Under the pieces are notes generated by a model, which ran no database searches, was not told the DNA's origin, and was given only the letters and a program-made list of their open reading frames with translations. From NCBI GenBank assembly GCA_025890175.1, contig JANPYM010000009.1, positions 1,675,782 to 1,739,781 on the forward strand: a stretch of 64,000 nucleotides of DNA, given 5' to 3'. Positions 49,694-61,718 of this stretch are shown here, one piece after another (the stretch's first letter is position 1; each line of letters starts with the position of its first letter). Origin of the DNA: Ciborinia camelliae. Lineage: Eukaryota; Ascomycota; Leotiomycetes; Helotiales; Sclerotiniaceae. A program made the translations under genes and the position numbers.

Positions 49694-51336
49694 GATGTTG
49701 ATAGAAAGAAAGAAACGTCATGCTCGAGATTAAAAATGCGGACTAGGGGACTGCGGATACAAGCTACGCTTGTGATAGGGAAAAGATACTCCCTGTCAAG
49801 ATCTTAGGACGAGGATGAGGATTATTAGGACAATAACTCAAGTGCTGAGGTTAGTCTAAAGAGGGAATGGTCGAATGGCTGGCATGTAGAAGTTAACACG
49901 GAGGAAAAGGCATTTGAAAAGAGAAGCAAGCTGCTTTCGATCGATATGTACTTCCAGGGTTATATAAAACGTATAAATATATATTACAAGTGTATGTTAT
50001 ATCTCAAAATAAAGACATATTTGTGCAATATTAGATGCCCATCATAGTATCTATGCATGCCAGTACCACTTTAGGTGTTATGCCTATTACTTCGGATGAT
50101 GAGCAACCAACTGTTGCAACCAGTTTTTGGTTAATCGTTTGTCCAATGTCATCACATAAATAGCATCAAACATTCCCCAAAAATAGTTTAAATTTTTGAA
50201 ATGATAGAATTCATTTCAAGCTGTTAATATGTCTTCCCCAACTAAGATTCTCTCACTTGTAGTAATCGTTAAATCGTTATTACCGCATTTCAAGTCTCAT
50301 AACATTCGAACTCTATCCTTTGACATTTCCGGGCCAGCCAGAGTTTACATCCCCAATGAGAAGGAAGTTTCGAAATCATATACAAACGTTCTCAGGGCAA
50401 CCATGGAGCTGCATGCACAATCTAATGCCGGGTCCAACTGCTTTAGTAATGGGAATTTTGATCCGTATATTGTCACTGCCTGGGCTATTTTCGTGAAACC
50501 TCCATGAAGAGGTAAAAAACTTAAGCCGAGCCAGAAGAATAGCCAGTAGATACTCTAAGCCTAAATTGCATCTCCACTTACAAATAGCTGAAGCTATCCC
50601 CGTCGATAGCGAGGCCATGATTGTTTCTTGGTGAGCGTATGCGGTTTAGTGTAAATTCCAAGATCGTTTGTACTGGTCGTGTGAGCTTCTGTCCCTTGTT
50701 CCTTTTTATCCTAGAGGAGGAGCTAGGTATTCGATTGGGTACTCGATGGTGATTTCTCGGTGAGATATTTGGGTTAGCTTCAGTCGTAAAACGTTGGTTA
50801 AGCGATCACTCCTCGGGATGGAGGGCATGAAAATTTGCTTCGCGGCAACCGATAAGCCCCCTGTGTTGCACTCATCAAGAACCAAGCATCGTATTGGATC
50901 CCAATGATTTCTCTGGGGAAATATTTAGGCTAGCTCCAGTTACATAAATCAGTTTGTACAACACTAAGCCTATTTTCAATACCATTTGTCTTCTTATTTG
51001 AGTACTGGATTTATGTTGTGCTTAGTGCTAGGCTTTGATTTATAGTAGTAGGAACAGAAGAACAGGAGAATTGCGAATAAAATAATAGAAGTCTTCAATG
51101 AGATTGTAGAGAAGTAAAATAATCTAATTGACCACCACAGGGAGAGAATAACTGTGCCTTCTCTTTAGATAGGCGTTCTCAACATGTTATCGTCTACTTG
51201 TATAGTCCAGGTTGACTTTTCGAAGCTCTGGAGGTGTTCTTCTGGTGCCTTTCGCAATCAGCTTTTGCCAGAAAGGCATTTTGGCAGTGATTGCATGAAT
51301 ATTCTCTCTTTCCCTCATGTCTTTTCATATGCACCC
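49694..51336. other. Intergenic region with one doubtful small ORF
   Basis: A plus-strand ATG frame at 50229-50507 (92 codons, hydrophobic start MSSPTKILSLVVIVKSLLP) might be a small gene; an ATG frame on the opposite strand overlaps it (50618-50376). Neither has a recognisable family. Nothing else was noticed. Confidence 0.3.
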
Positions 51337-51893
51337 TTAAATTGTATGATCTGGGGAAGTATTTTCCACATCTGAATCTGGTTTCACTTTTGTGATTTTA
51401 GGGAATAACGTCGAAAGATCCGGATGGACCTTTCGTATATGGCTCTTTAGTTCCTTGTCGATGCTGTAGCCATATCCTGCCCGAGTACAGCCGGTCTTGG
51501 TGCAGCAGAACGGTTTGTCGTGGTGTTCAGCGTGTTTTTTTCGATGGGAAATCTCTTCGAATCCTCCATGAAATAAAAGCAGGCGCGTCTTGTGCACTTA
51601 TTCCATTTTTGAACATAGTATTTGACCAATTTCTCTTTGAGCTTAGGCTCGAGGTTGCAACAGTTCCCGAAGTCTTCTAAAATCGCCGGAGCTCGATCTA
51701 AGTGATTTCTCAAGTGACCAAGAGCTCCAGTACCTTCATCTACCTTGCGGGATGTATTAGAATGATTCAATAACAAGAGTAGCTCTTCGCTGTATTGAGA
51801 TCCCATCAAGTGGTTACACCTTCCTTTCAAGCTATCCGGTACCTCTTCAAGAGAGGCGTCTTCGGGAACGTAACTACGAAATCTTGGCCATTA
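51337..51893 (-). pseudogene. Fragment of a C2H2 zinc-finger protein, frameshifted
   Basis: From about 51893 an open minus-strand frame without its own ATG reads SYVPEDASLEEVPDSLKGRC and later YVQKWNKCTRRACF. It then breaks in the A run at 51575-51578. The next frame continues HGGFEEISHRKKHAEHHDKP, FCCTKTGC, and ELKSHIRKVH to a TAA at 51337-51339. With one more base in that run the two parts join into a pair of C2H2-like fingers of the type I associate with fungal NACHT/ankyrin or related regulatory proteins (family memory, not a search). The 5' end butts directly onto the FAD-oxidase fragment at about 51870-51900. It is either a remnant or a broken gene. Confidence 0.55.
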
Positions 51894-52157
51894 AACTTCG
51901 ATTTATTTTGGTAGCCAGATTCTAGATGCGATACTGTGATTGGGATCTGATTTTTCATAGTGAAAGATACCAATGCGGAAACATCTGCCATTGATGACGG
52001 TCTGGAAATGACAAGTGGAACGGTAGCATTGGGATAAGCAAAATGTTGAGCGCAAAGCAGCATGTTCTTGAGAAGTGGGAGTTACTAGGGGAACGTACGG
52101 AAGATGATTTTGGATAAAATCTTCAAGGAGCAAAAGATAGGCCGATGATTGCGACAT
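51868..52157 (-). pseudogene. 5' fragment of an FAD-linked oxidase (BBE-like/PCMH), truncated and frameshifted
   Basis: ATG at 52157 begins MSQSSAYLLLLEDFIQNHLP and HAALRSTF. After an A run at 52040-52043 (TTTT in the gene) the frame must shift by one to give AYPNATVPLVISRPSSMADV and SALVSFTMKNQIPITV. This is the start of the FAD-binding PCMH domain of berberine-bridge-like oxidases. The GGHD-type FAD-attachment segment is not preserved (SHLESGYQNKS is found instead), and similarity ends at about NGQDFVV (51868). The other ~350 residues of the family are absent. So this is a truncated relic fused to unrelated coding sequence. Confidence 0.65.
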
Positions 52158-53331
52158 TATGAATTTTTGCTAACGGACCTAAAAGCAAAAGAGGAAATAT
52201 CTAACTCGGAAAATGAACTGTCAAACTCATACTCGACGGGACTACATGAGAAGATATACTTTCTTCCACTTGGCCATCACTATTTCGTTAAAATTACGCA
52301 GGAGGCTATAATCTACACTGCCGAAGTTCTAATGAACTCGCTACATGCTTCAAGGGGGTTCCACGCATCCATCAACTAATCGAACGTAAAAAATACAGCT
52401 ACGTGACCCAACCACTATAAAAATAACGTCAACAGTGTTAGTTTCAACAAGCAAATACTCATAAGCAATAGACACGCAATACCAGTGCTCCAAACTTTTG
52501 GATAGTAATCCAAAGTTGTGATAATGATCGATGAAGAAACTTTTGGGAACGGCCAGATAACACGTGTCTGACATCAGGTACTTACCTCTAAGGCTGTTTG
52601 CTTACTTTTGTTTCGCAAATGACCATAGTTACATGCGGCGCCGTCTTCGCTTCTCCGAAAAAGAATTATTAATGGTGTGTCTGCTGCGGCGATGCAGGAA
52701 ACTTATGGTTCCATCTAATCGCTACCCGCCGCCAGCCTCATCAGCCTCATTCTTGACCAGTCAAAACAATGTAGTGGAATAATGAACGACTTTGGTTGGT
52801 ATCAGATATATATAACATTCATCCGGGTAATAACCAGCAGTTACCAACTACATCATATTCTGTGACCATTATTGAACAACTAATTGACAAGATTAGTGAA
52901 TTACGATTGGAATTTTGAGTATGAAGATGGCGGATTGGAGAGAATGAAGGGATCGAGGTTTGAAGTTGCTGAATAGTATCAGCACAAGATTTTAGTCTCC
53001 GGGTAACGCCCTTCTCGGTCGGGGCTCACTACGTGATAAATCCTGGGCCTTATCGCCGTTGGGAATTGAATACCATGGAAGAGCTAGTGTATACAATACG
53101 ATCTTCTTGTTTTTCATTTCAGTCTTTCCATCCCCTTTAAAAGTTTTAATCATCTTGTCATGTTGGGATTTCAAATTTTCCAACAGAAGGAAGCTGAGAA
53201 GAAGCTCCCGTCAACAAGTTCAGCGTCAAGAAACGCGAATTTCATCTTGGAGAAAGAAATCTTCATCTGGTCTTCACATTCCGCAAGGCAGTTTTTAACT
53301 CCCAACTTGAGTACGCCAATAATCTTTCATT
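52158..53331. other. Intergenic region
   Basis: No gene supported; only short ORFs without family resemblance. Confidence 0.4.
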
Positions 53332-53921
53332 TCAGTTTGTTTCTGCAACGACCTCAATCTCCACCTTTGCGGCCTCCTTTGCCAACCGTACAATCTGCAG
53401 ACAAGTACTCACTGGAAATGGCTCCTTGACCCATTCCCCCCAGATTCTATCTACCGTTCTGAATAATGATAATCAGCATTCATTTCCTTCCCCTTCATTT
53501 CCCAACCATTCCTCACACCACCACAACCACCACAACCGCGAAAACGATGACAAATATAACCCTGTTTTTCCCTTCCAAACCAAGTCAAAATTAGAACTTA
53601 CTTCAAATCTCCCATGTCCACCAAAAATACTCTTCTTTGCACCACCTTATCCAATCCACTCCCACTCGCCTCCAAAACAGCTTTCAAATTCCTCATGATC
53701 TGCGTGGTTTGCGCGGCTACCCCTCCTGAAATTATGCGTCCATCGCCAGGTAAATCACCCATAAATCCACTTAGATAGACTGTAAATTTGTGAGAAGGAA
53801 TTGTGTTGCTGTGGGAATAATTTCCATTTGGAGGAGCGATGGTTGGGATTGTGAGGGCGGAACGTGAGGGCGCGCGCTCGTGGGGTTTGCTGGATTTGTA
53901 TGAACTGATTGTTGATGACAT
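53332..53921 (-). CDS. RidA/YjgF-YER057c-UK114 family protein
   Basis: Exons on the minus strand: 53921-53602 and 53458-53332 (447 nt, 148 aa), with a 143-nt intron. RidA-type proteins form trimers. Characterised members deaminate reactive enamine/imine intermediates from amino-acid metabolism; others differ in activity. Seen: APPNGNYSHS and VYLSGFMGDLPGDGRI (first strands), QTTQIMRNLKAVLEASGSGLD (helix 1), KVVQRRVFLVDMGDLK, then across the intron TVDRIWGEWVKEPFPVSTCL and AKVEIEVVAE. The catalytic Arg of archetypal RidA lies near PaRtcvqV. Here the matching segment reads PVSTCLQI, so that Arg is absent and the member may belong to a non-deaminase subgroup (inference). Confidence 0.88.
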
Positions 53922-56536
53922 TGCGATTTGCGATGGTGGCCGTTTTCCTTTGGAGGTTATTTGATGTAAATGGAGATTTTGACTTAATATATGATGGGAA
54001 CGTGAGGAATTTGAGGACTCTTGTATGATCTAGACCCTGGGAGAGTTATCTTGAATTTTCTCTGACGTCACGGTTATGCATGTTGGTTTATGGCTTCTTC
54101 ACATCCACTCAATGCTGGTCGTTTCAGCCACTGACACGTGATTTTTCTTCGGTGGAACAGAAGGTCTATGGGGTTTCATAATTTTTTAATTCTGATAGTA
54201 CTTATCGTAGGTCAGGGAACCATATATACCAGCTGCGTGTAATTGAAGAAATACCAATTCCTTGCTGGTCGCTTAGCAAGTCTCGCCCGTATCTTTTTTC
54301 CATTGCCTCACCTCTTAGCTATTGTTTTATCTCACTGAAATGAAGTATACATGTTTACATGACCCAAATAGACATAGACAGTAACCCCTAAGCATTCTGG
54401 AATTCGTCCATAACCCTTTAAGTAATATTTTATCCCATCAGAATCATTGTTGTACATCCGTATCCATCCGGCCATTCTAGACTCCGTTAAAGCGATAGTT
54501 AGAGTCTCTACGGAGATGATAATCCAGGAGTAAAATCTGGGTAGTATCAGCAGGTAAATTTCCGGGTGCCCAGCACTGATCAGAATATAAGAGAACCTGC
54601 TCCCTAGCGATGTCACGTTTATTCGAACATGGGAGTTACACCGCCACCGCCTTGCATCAGGAGCGTGACGAAAAAATAGTTGGTGAATAGCCTAAATTAT
54701 TGTGCCCGAGAACAAGGAGAAATTTGACGAGAAGGATGGTGATGATTTTAGCTTCGACAGTCGCCGTATTTTAAAAGGATTGCGGGACAACTCCTATTGG
54801 AGATATACTACGCTCGGAAATACAAAAAACTCGCTAGCATTTTTGTAAAGTGGTCATAAGGGCCTCTGTTCTCTGTTACTTCAATCTAACTAATTCTGAA
54901 ATGTTGGTAGCAACTCAGAAAATCAAATGCTTTGCTATTATATTAGATTTAGACCCAAGACACGTAGAGAGAGCGTATTTGAGTGACGAATTTTGTCTGC
55001 GTGAGCTTGACGAGGCAGTCCTAGTTATAGAGATGGATAGTTATGTTGAGAGAGTCGTTAAAGCGCTGATCAGTTGTCGAGGTATGATGGGCGGAGGCCA
55101 CTGGGGTCCGGATTTTGTTCTAAGATGATATTATCTATCACAGGCCGAGGAAGGCGGGTAATGGCGATTATACCGAACGCTTTTGAGGAGCTTTTATCAT
55201 TGGTATCCACTCTCTTTCATACGTCAACTTCAAGTGTCCCGTTGGCAATGGCTGTTAGTGATATACCCTCGATTTTAACGATGATTTTGGACTTGTGATG
55301 ATCATCTACCAGGGCAAACTTGGAGGTTACTCGCTCCTCTGTCTCTGGTGCAATATCCTGTGATTAATTATTCATTGGATATGTATGCGACGTCTGCTCC
55401 TAATATACCGGTAATCGACTTGGAGGTTTCATGGATAATGGTGCGAGAGCTGGAAGATTTGGACTTGAATTGGTCTGTTATGACGGTAGGTAGAAATTTG
55501 GAAGGCTAGAGAGGTAAAATGGGCTTGAGATGAGAGTAGGGGTAGGAGTAGGTCATTGGGTATTGTGGTTGGAAAGGAATCTTTTTCCTTCTGAATAAGT
55601 TGGATGGGATGGGATGGGTTGGGATGGGATTGACGTACTTGCGTATATACATGATATTGAAGGAAACAGATTGATTGGATAGTTTACTTTGGATAAATGG
55701 TAGGGATTTGATATTCGAGGCTGGATTGGCTTGGATTGGATTGGATGATAATGGGATAGATGAGAGTATTCAAAACTTCAAAACTCTAATATTCATGTCT
55801 CAACTTGATCGAGGAAATAAAGATTAGACGATTTAAATGATAAAACTTGAAAACTCGAGACGGTGCTAGATACTGAATGAAGATAGAATTAATGTTTTGG
55901 ATGGTAGGGTGGGGATTTATATTCAAGGTTGGGCTATCTTGGATATTTGAGACGTATGGTCTAGAAGGTAAAAGCACCTGATGGATGGAAGATGAAAAAG
56001 GAGCACGAGAACGTTGGCTGGAGATTGAATGGCGAAGTTGGGATTGACCGGAAAATCTTTCGAGACAAGTTTAACCTTTACTATTCTGTATATGAGTTCT
56101 TGCATTTTTTGGGACTTTACCAACTGAACGGTGACTTCATGGAGTATTCTCGATAACTTTTAGACAGAAACTGTATCGACATCAGAAGAATGTTGTGAAG
56201 TTTCATATTGTGTCAATATGATCGATCACTTTGTTTCATTTCGAGTACGCATCATCTCAATCTCTCAAGAGCCTTTTCTTGAGATTGACCCGTGAGTTCT
56301 TGCATATTCTCAAGTTCTACTCGAAGATTACTAGTTGACTGCGTGATTTTCTAGAACATGCTGCAGCTCGAGATATGAGACAACTCTTGGTTGTATATAT
56401 ATTGTTTGGAGTAATTCTTGTAAGGACTTGAAATCTCAATTTTGGAGAGTCAAGACTTTTGAAATTACTTGAGGAAAAGATACACCTTATTATTCCGAGT
56501 CAGCTATTTGTGAACTTGAATATTGGCCGCGCCAAA
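53922..56536. other. Intergenic region
   Basis: No gene can be supported. Two overlapping plus-strand frames at 54901-55128 and 55131-55298 look weakly protein-like (KCFAIILDLDPRHVERAYLS) but have no family and no exon structure. Repeated GGGATGGGATGGGTT sequence lies at 55605-55630, and TTGGATTGGATTGGAT at about 55731-55748. Confidence 0.35.
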
Positions 56537-57553
56537 ATGTCATTGAATGCAGAGAAACCTCCAATAATAATCATCCATCTCATTCGTCACGCTTCAGTAT
56601 TACCCTCATATGTTGTTTACCAAGGATGAGTTTGATATAGCTGACCTTAAAATAGTCTAACCAAGAAGAAGGTGGACTTGATCCCGGATTATCCTATCAA
56701 GGAGAGCGAGATTGCAACAAGCTATATGAGAGTATGCGACAACATGCACGCCATATTACTCACATATTCTCGTCGCCGATGAAACGATGCTTGGAGACTG
56801 CTCGAAAGGGGCTCCTTGAGGTGACCGGAAGAGGAATCAGAATTCAGATAATGCCTGCTCTTGCAGGTAGAAATGGTGCAACACCCTGGACATTACGAGA
56901 GGAAAGCCAGGAAAATGATATCCATGGCCCTTGGGTCAAGGAGGCGCCAGATTCTAGGTCGAAATCCAAGGATGTCGATTTCGTCATGGAATGGTTGACA
57001 GGTAAGTATTTGTCTTTACAGGAGTCTCAAAATATGCTAGAGGTTGTGGCAGTAAGCCAAACTCAACTGTTGAATAATCTGTTATGGAAAATCAAAGGGA
57101 GTAAGTTATCATATACACCCATGTAAGCTTTTGCGCTCAAAGTTTTTAGGCAGGCATGGCTGGCCTAATGCGACTATCTTCACATATTCTTTGAGTGGCG
57201 ATAGAAAATGGACTCGCTGTAAGCACCAGAAAAATATCGATAGTCACAGATACTTTCAACAAACGTGGAAAAGAGAGATTATGGAGGCGGCTGTCATGAA
57301 GAGACGATGGGCGGAAGAGGAAGCCGAGGAGAAAAGAATAGAGGAAAGAAGCAAAAATGAGAGCGAGAATTCCAACAAAGCCGAGATGGCAAAACTGGAT
57401 CAGCAGATGCAAAGTTTGTTGGCTCTCCAGACTGAGACTGAGACGGAGAGAATCAGAAAAGATTCAGAAGAGTTAGTGGAGTCACCTAAGTCTGAGAAGG
57501 CGAAGTCAGACAAGCTAAAGCGGGATTCGTTGACCAGCCAGGGGAGCTCCTGA
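56537..57553 (+). CDS. Histidine-phosphatase (phosphoglycerate-mutase-like) fold protein, one catalytic His missing
   Basis: Exons 56537-56596, 56656-57100, 57150-57553 (909 nt, 302 aa); introns 59 and 49 nt. The RHG motif is LIRHAS with His18 at the end of exon 1. The conserved SSPMKRCLETA follows, and then LEVVAVSQTQLLNN, where the family has VVxVSHGxxL. The residue at the second catalytic His position is Gln155 (CAA, 57058-57060). The core ends with WPNATIFTYSLSGD. The C-terminal ~100 residues form a long, highly charged helix or coiled coil (RRWAEEEAEEKRIEERSKNE) ending in Lys/Ser/Asp repeats, not part of the phosphatase fold. Enzyme activity is doubtful; it could be a pseudoenzyme. The exon-1 start is supported by the motif. 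Confidence 0.8.
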
Positions 57554-58710
57554 TATATCGTCATTTTTTGGATGATATAACGAGGGAGTCTGCACCGAAG
57601 CTTCCTTCTACCAAGACAAAGAATTTATTTTATTATTAGGAAAAGAAATGAGTACACTTCCGGAGTGAGTGACCCAGTAAAGTAAACGCACCGTTTCACT
57701 TTGCGTGTGATTAGACACGTCTTAATTTCCGATTAGCTCCACGCTCTTTCGTACTTTCCAATATAGACCCCCACAGCTGCTTATGTGCCTTGGTAAGGCA
57801 TTATCATAGACCAACCCCCCACACAGGGAATATAAATAATCATTATCAACAATCCCAGACGGAATCTCTGGGGTCTCTAGCTGATAAAATAAGCACACTT
57901 TAGGCATTAACTGGCGGAATATATCCTATATCCCACCAAGCAACATATAGCAAAGCTCGTTGTCGTTGAAACTAAACTTATTATTAGACGGAAAATATAT
58001 TATATTGCTAACGTTGTCGTTGCGAAGTTTGCAAGCAGTTCTAGCCCCGAAAAGCTTGAGGTTAATTTGGAACCGGGAATCTTAAGCCCCGGAAGCACGC
58101 TTGAACTTTAAGCGTTTACAGGGCTTATTAAGAGGGTTTGCGAACGCGAAGCTTGTTACAACCTCACATTCTAATTCAATACCTACATACCCACTTAGAA
58201 TTATCTTATGTTATACTCGCGTCGCCTCAATACTTCTACGTTACTTCTATAGCAAAGATTATTCATGAACACCTAGGTATATAAATTATACGGAGTAATA
58301 TCAGAATAACATATATAATAGGTGCCTACCTGGTACCTAGGAAGGAAGAGCTGGGCGGTGAATGCACGATGGATATGGACCGGCTCTGTTGGAAATTGAA
58401 ATGCTTAGGAAGTGGGATTCTGCGCCTCCAATGTACTTTGAGGCTGTGTTTAAGAGTTGGAATCGTTGGCGCTGTTTTGAGCCTTTGTAATTTCCTGGAG
58501 AGTGAATGGTCAGCGCTATATTTTGTAGGAGCGGCGGTACGTAAAGTTTCGTATGCGTTGGATTGTTGGTCTTCTGCATTAAAAACAATTCTTCTCCCTT
58601 TTCCTCTGTACTGTTCTGCATTTTCTCTTTCGAGTTTTGATTTTCCTTGATTCTATTCTTCGCACGTTCATCAGAGGATTTGAGATAGCATCAAGGTTAC
58701 AATATTCAAT
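57554..58710. other. Intergenic region
   Basis: No gene supported. CACCTAGGTATA at 58270-58281, TACGGAGTAA at about 58290-58299 and TGGTACCTAGGA at 58331-58342 are further copies of dispersed short motifs. Confidence 0.4.
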
Positions 58711-59480
58711 ATGAACACTAACGCTCGCCGACGAGGTGCAAAAGTCGCTCCATCCTACTATCCACGCATACCATTCCACGGATTGCGTTGTGCACAATTG
58801 ATTTCAGCTGCAATTGTGGGAGGTATCATGGCATATTTTATGTATTATCTGCGTATGTACATGCGTCTCTTTCCAGATCAATATGGTGAGATATCAGAGA
58901 AGTGCATGCTGACAGGCGGTTAGGGCTTGAGAGATTCCCAGTCCCATGGACTTTCATTGTGCTGCTTTCGGTATCATTTGCGACGCTGGCGGCTCTGACG
59001 ATTACGATCATTCTTTACAATTTCACGTATTTGTCACCAAAATTTAATTGTTTGCTTAACGGCACGGCGTCGATTTTTTGGATGTTGGGGTTTGGATTGT
59101 TGAGTTGGAGTCTCAGTAATACATTGAAGAAGAGTTGTGATGTTCAGACTTGGAGGAGCGGTACAGCAGTTCGCGTCTGTAGGGAGTATAAGGCTTTATG
59201 GATGTTTACGTTGATTGGGACGGCGTCTACATTGTCAGCGTTGGGCTTGGATATCTGGACACACATGAAGACTACAGAGGGAGGTATCTATGCCATGCCT
59301 GAGGATGACAAGAACGCGGCGCTGTTAAAGGATATAAATGGTGGGAACAGTAAGACAAAGGGATATGAGGCCACTCGAGGAGGAGCTTTCGAGGAGGAAA
59401 TCAATATTGCTTACCATAATAGATATGGTGATGATACGTTGCAGAGCGTGGGATATCATGACGGAGGACTTGATAAATAA
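58711..59480 (+). CDS. Four-TM MARVEL-like membrane protein
   Basis: Exons 58711-58852 and 58924-59480 (699 nt, 232 aa), with a 71-nt phase-1 intron. The N-terminus is basic (MNTNARRRGAKVAPSYYPRI) and followed by four hydrophobic helices: around residues 26-46 (AQLISAAIVGGIMAYFMYYL), 57-80 (WTFIVLLSVSFATLAALTIT), 90-110 (ASIFWMLGFGLLSWSLS) and 137-157 (ALWMFTLIGTASTLSALGLD). This is the MARVEL arrangement known from fungal plasma-membrane or vesicle proteins. The C-terminal ~70 residues are hydrophilic and cytosolic. Specific function unknown. Confidence 0.78.
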
Positions 59481-61718
59481 TTCTGCAGGCGGGAAGATAC
59501 GGTAATGAGCACGGCACCAATGGGAGAAAGGTTGTGTGAACCCAGCACAGCTTGGCTCATGATCAGCTTCGCTCATGAACAGCTCGACTCCTGACTATTC
59601 AATTAGATTATTGGATACCCCAGGAAATGCTTCATGTTAGCAACATTGCGTAACATTTGATGGGATGGGGGTTCTACTCCGTACATAGGTATGTCTTATG
59701 GGGCAAGATCAAATATCATAATAACAATAGCATAACGTCGATTAATGCGGTTGCTGAAAAACCAAATCACGAGTAACAATCATCATACCGGAAGACTAAC
59801 CCGCGTCGCCTCTTTTCCATGTTATCCAAAAATTAATACTATTGTAAGGTTCGCAACTGCGTATCAAGTTGGGCGTCTTCTAAGGCTGAGGTCAGCTAAC
59901 CACAATAGGAAGGTCACCGTCCCCACAGAGGCATGCATGCATTCCAAGGTTGATAATAACCTGGAACATTGAACTGTGCCAAGGAAGCTTATGTTCCACG
60001 ACTTTTGCCAAAAAATGAACTTTTTCCATGGAAGTTATTATATGGTGGGAGGTGATCCGTGGGGTTTATGTTTTTGACGCCATTTTTCCAATTTAGCTTT
60101 CGCCATCCGCGGCAATCGTAAAAGCTGGAGGTCCCTTCAAAATGTTCATCCCATGTCCCTCTTTTCGGCACCTAGGTTGAATATCAACCCGAGTTGCTCC
60201 GGGAACTACAAGCTTGCATCAAGCTTGCATCAAGCTGAATCTTATCCTTTTTGACAGCCGGCACCTGCGTCAGTTGTAACCTAACCTTGCTTGTCATGAC
60301 TCGACTCCACAGACCAAGACTTGAATAGACCATCGCAAGAATGCATGACTTACAGATTCTATGTTACAAATGCGTATCTTATCTGCAGGCGCAGAATTTA
60401 ATATCAAGCATTAACAAATTACCACTATCTTAAGCTTCCGACGAGACATCGAGATTCGAAATCTGGGATCTTTATTGATGTTGCTTGAGTGCAACGGGGA
60501 AACCCGGCCGAGAGCGCATTTTGCTATTTGGGGTTCTAGATCTCTCTCTAATACGATGAGATCAACAAGTGTCAGGGCTTGATTGGAATCTGAAGCTCTG
60601 CAGATGAGATTCATATATTGGAAAGATACAGTGGTGAGATTGGTGCCCGATTAACGTTGCAATATTATGGAGGTGACCAGCAATACATCCCCCCCCGATG
60701 GGACGGGGAGTTAAGGATTGCCTAATCAGGAAATATTATGGAGGAACATCAGGAATTCAAGCCGTTTAGAAAATGAAATGGTGGCGTTTGACGAAGAGAA
60801 AAAGTGGGACTTTGAGATCGGTCCGGGGGAACAGAATTGAGTGTTAAAGCAGTGAGAAATTGAGAAGCAATTTTCTAAAATGCTGTCGTCCAAAGAAAGC
60901 CTCCAAAAGCGCGAGGCAGGTCACATTGAATTCGAACCTTTACATTCCTCGTTTATTAAATTCTCAAGGGGGAGTAATAAGACTGCCGACGGCTGCCTTC
61001 CACATTGCCACATTCCCTATAGGGCTGCAACATAGCCATAAAATAGGATCGTTCTCAGTGGTTCCTAGAATCAATTACCCTCGCATCATTGGGCGGTTCG
61101 GTTGATGAGGAGAGAATGGAACTTGTCATTCTGCAAGTATTACGATATGCATACGCAGCATCAGATTCATCTACTTATTCGTCTTTAAGAATGGATCGTC
61201 TTTGACAATAGGTTACCAAAATATCGGATCACTTGCAGGATGAATAATTGAGCCGTCTTATATTGGTGATATCTGTCAGCCATGGCCACAATCAAGCCTC
61301 CCATCAGGTGATTCGATTTAGAAGAGCGGCTACCAGGTATCTTGATGGAAGTAGTATCATGATATGCTTAATTGCGCCTGCATAGCTTTATTCTGACATC
61401 CTAATGGCAAGGTTTTGACATTTTTTGACCACAGAATAGCATGGGGAGGCAGAAAGACCCAAGACGACGTGGTGGTCAGCATTACACGCATTATCATAGA
61501 GGCCTTCATGACTCGACTTTAATGGAAATGTATATTATTGACCACAAAGTCCTTTTGTTGCACAACAATTCGTTTCTATTAGGCATTATACTTGCTCCAC
61601 ATTCCCGGGCATCAAAAAATTCTATACTACTGACATTACAACTTAATTCATACAAACCTCATTTCGCCAATCACGAATACAATATACCTATTCAAAATAT
61701 TATCTTGATCAAATTTCT
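59481..61718. other. Intergenic region
   Basis: No gene can be supported. TACTCCGTACAT is at 59668-59679. A short direct repeat CAAGCTTGCATCAAGCTTGCAT-CAAGCT spans about 60210-60236. A run of eight C occurs at about 60690. Confidence 0.4.
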
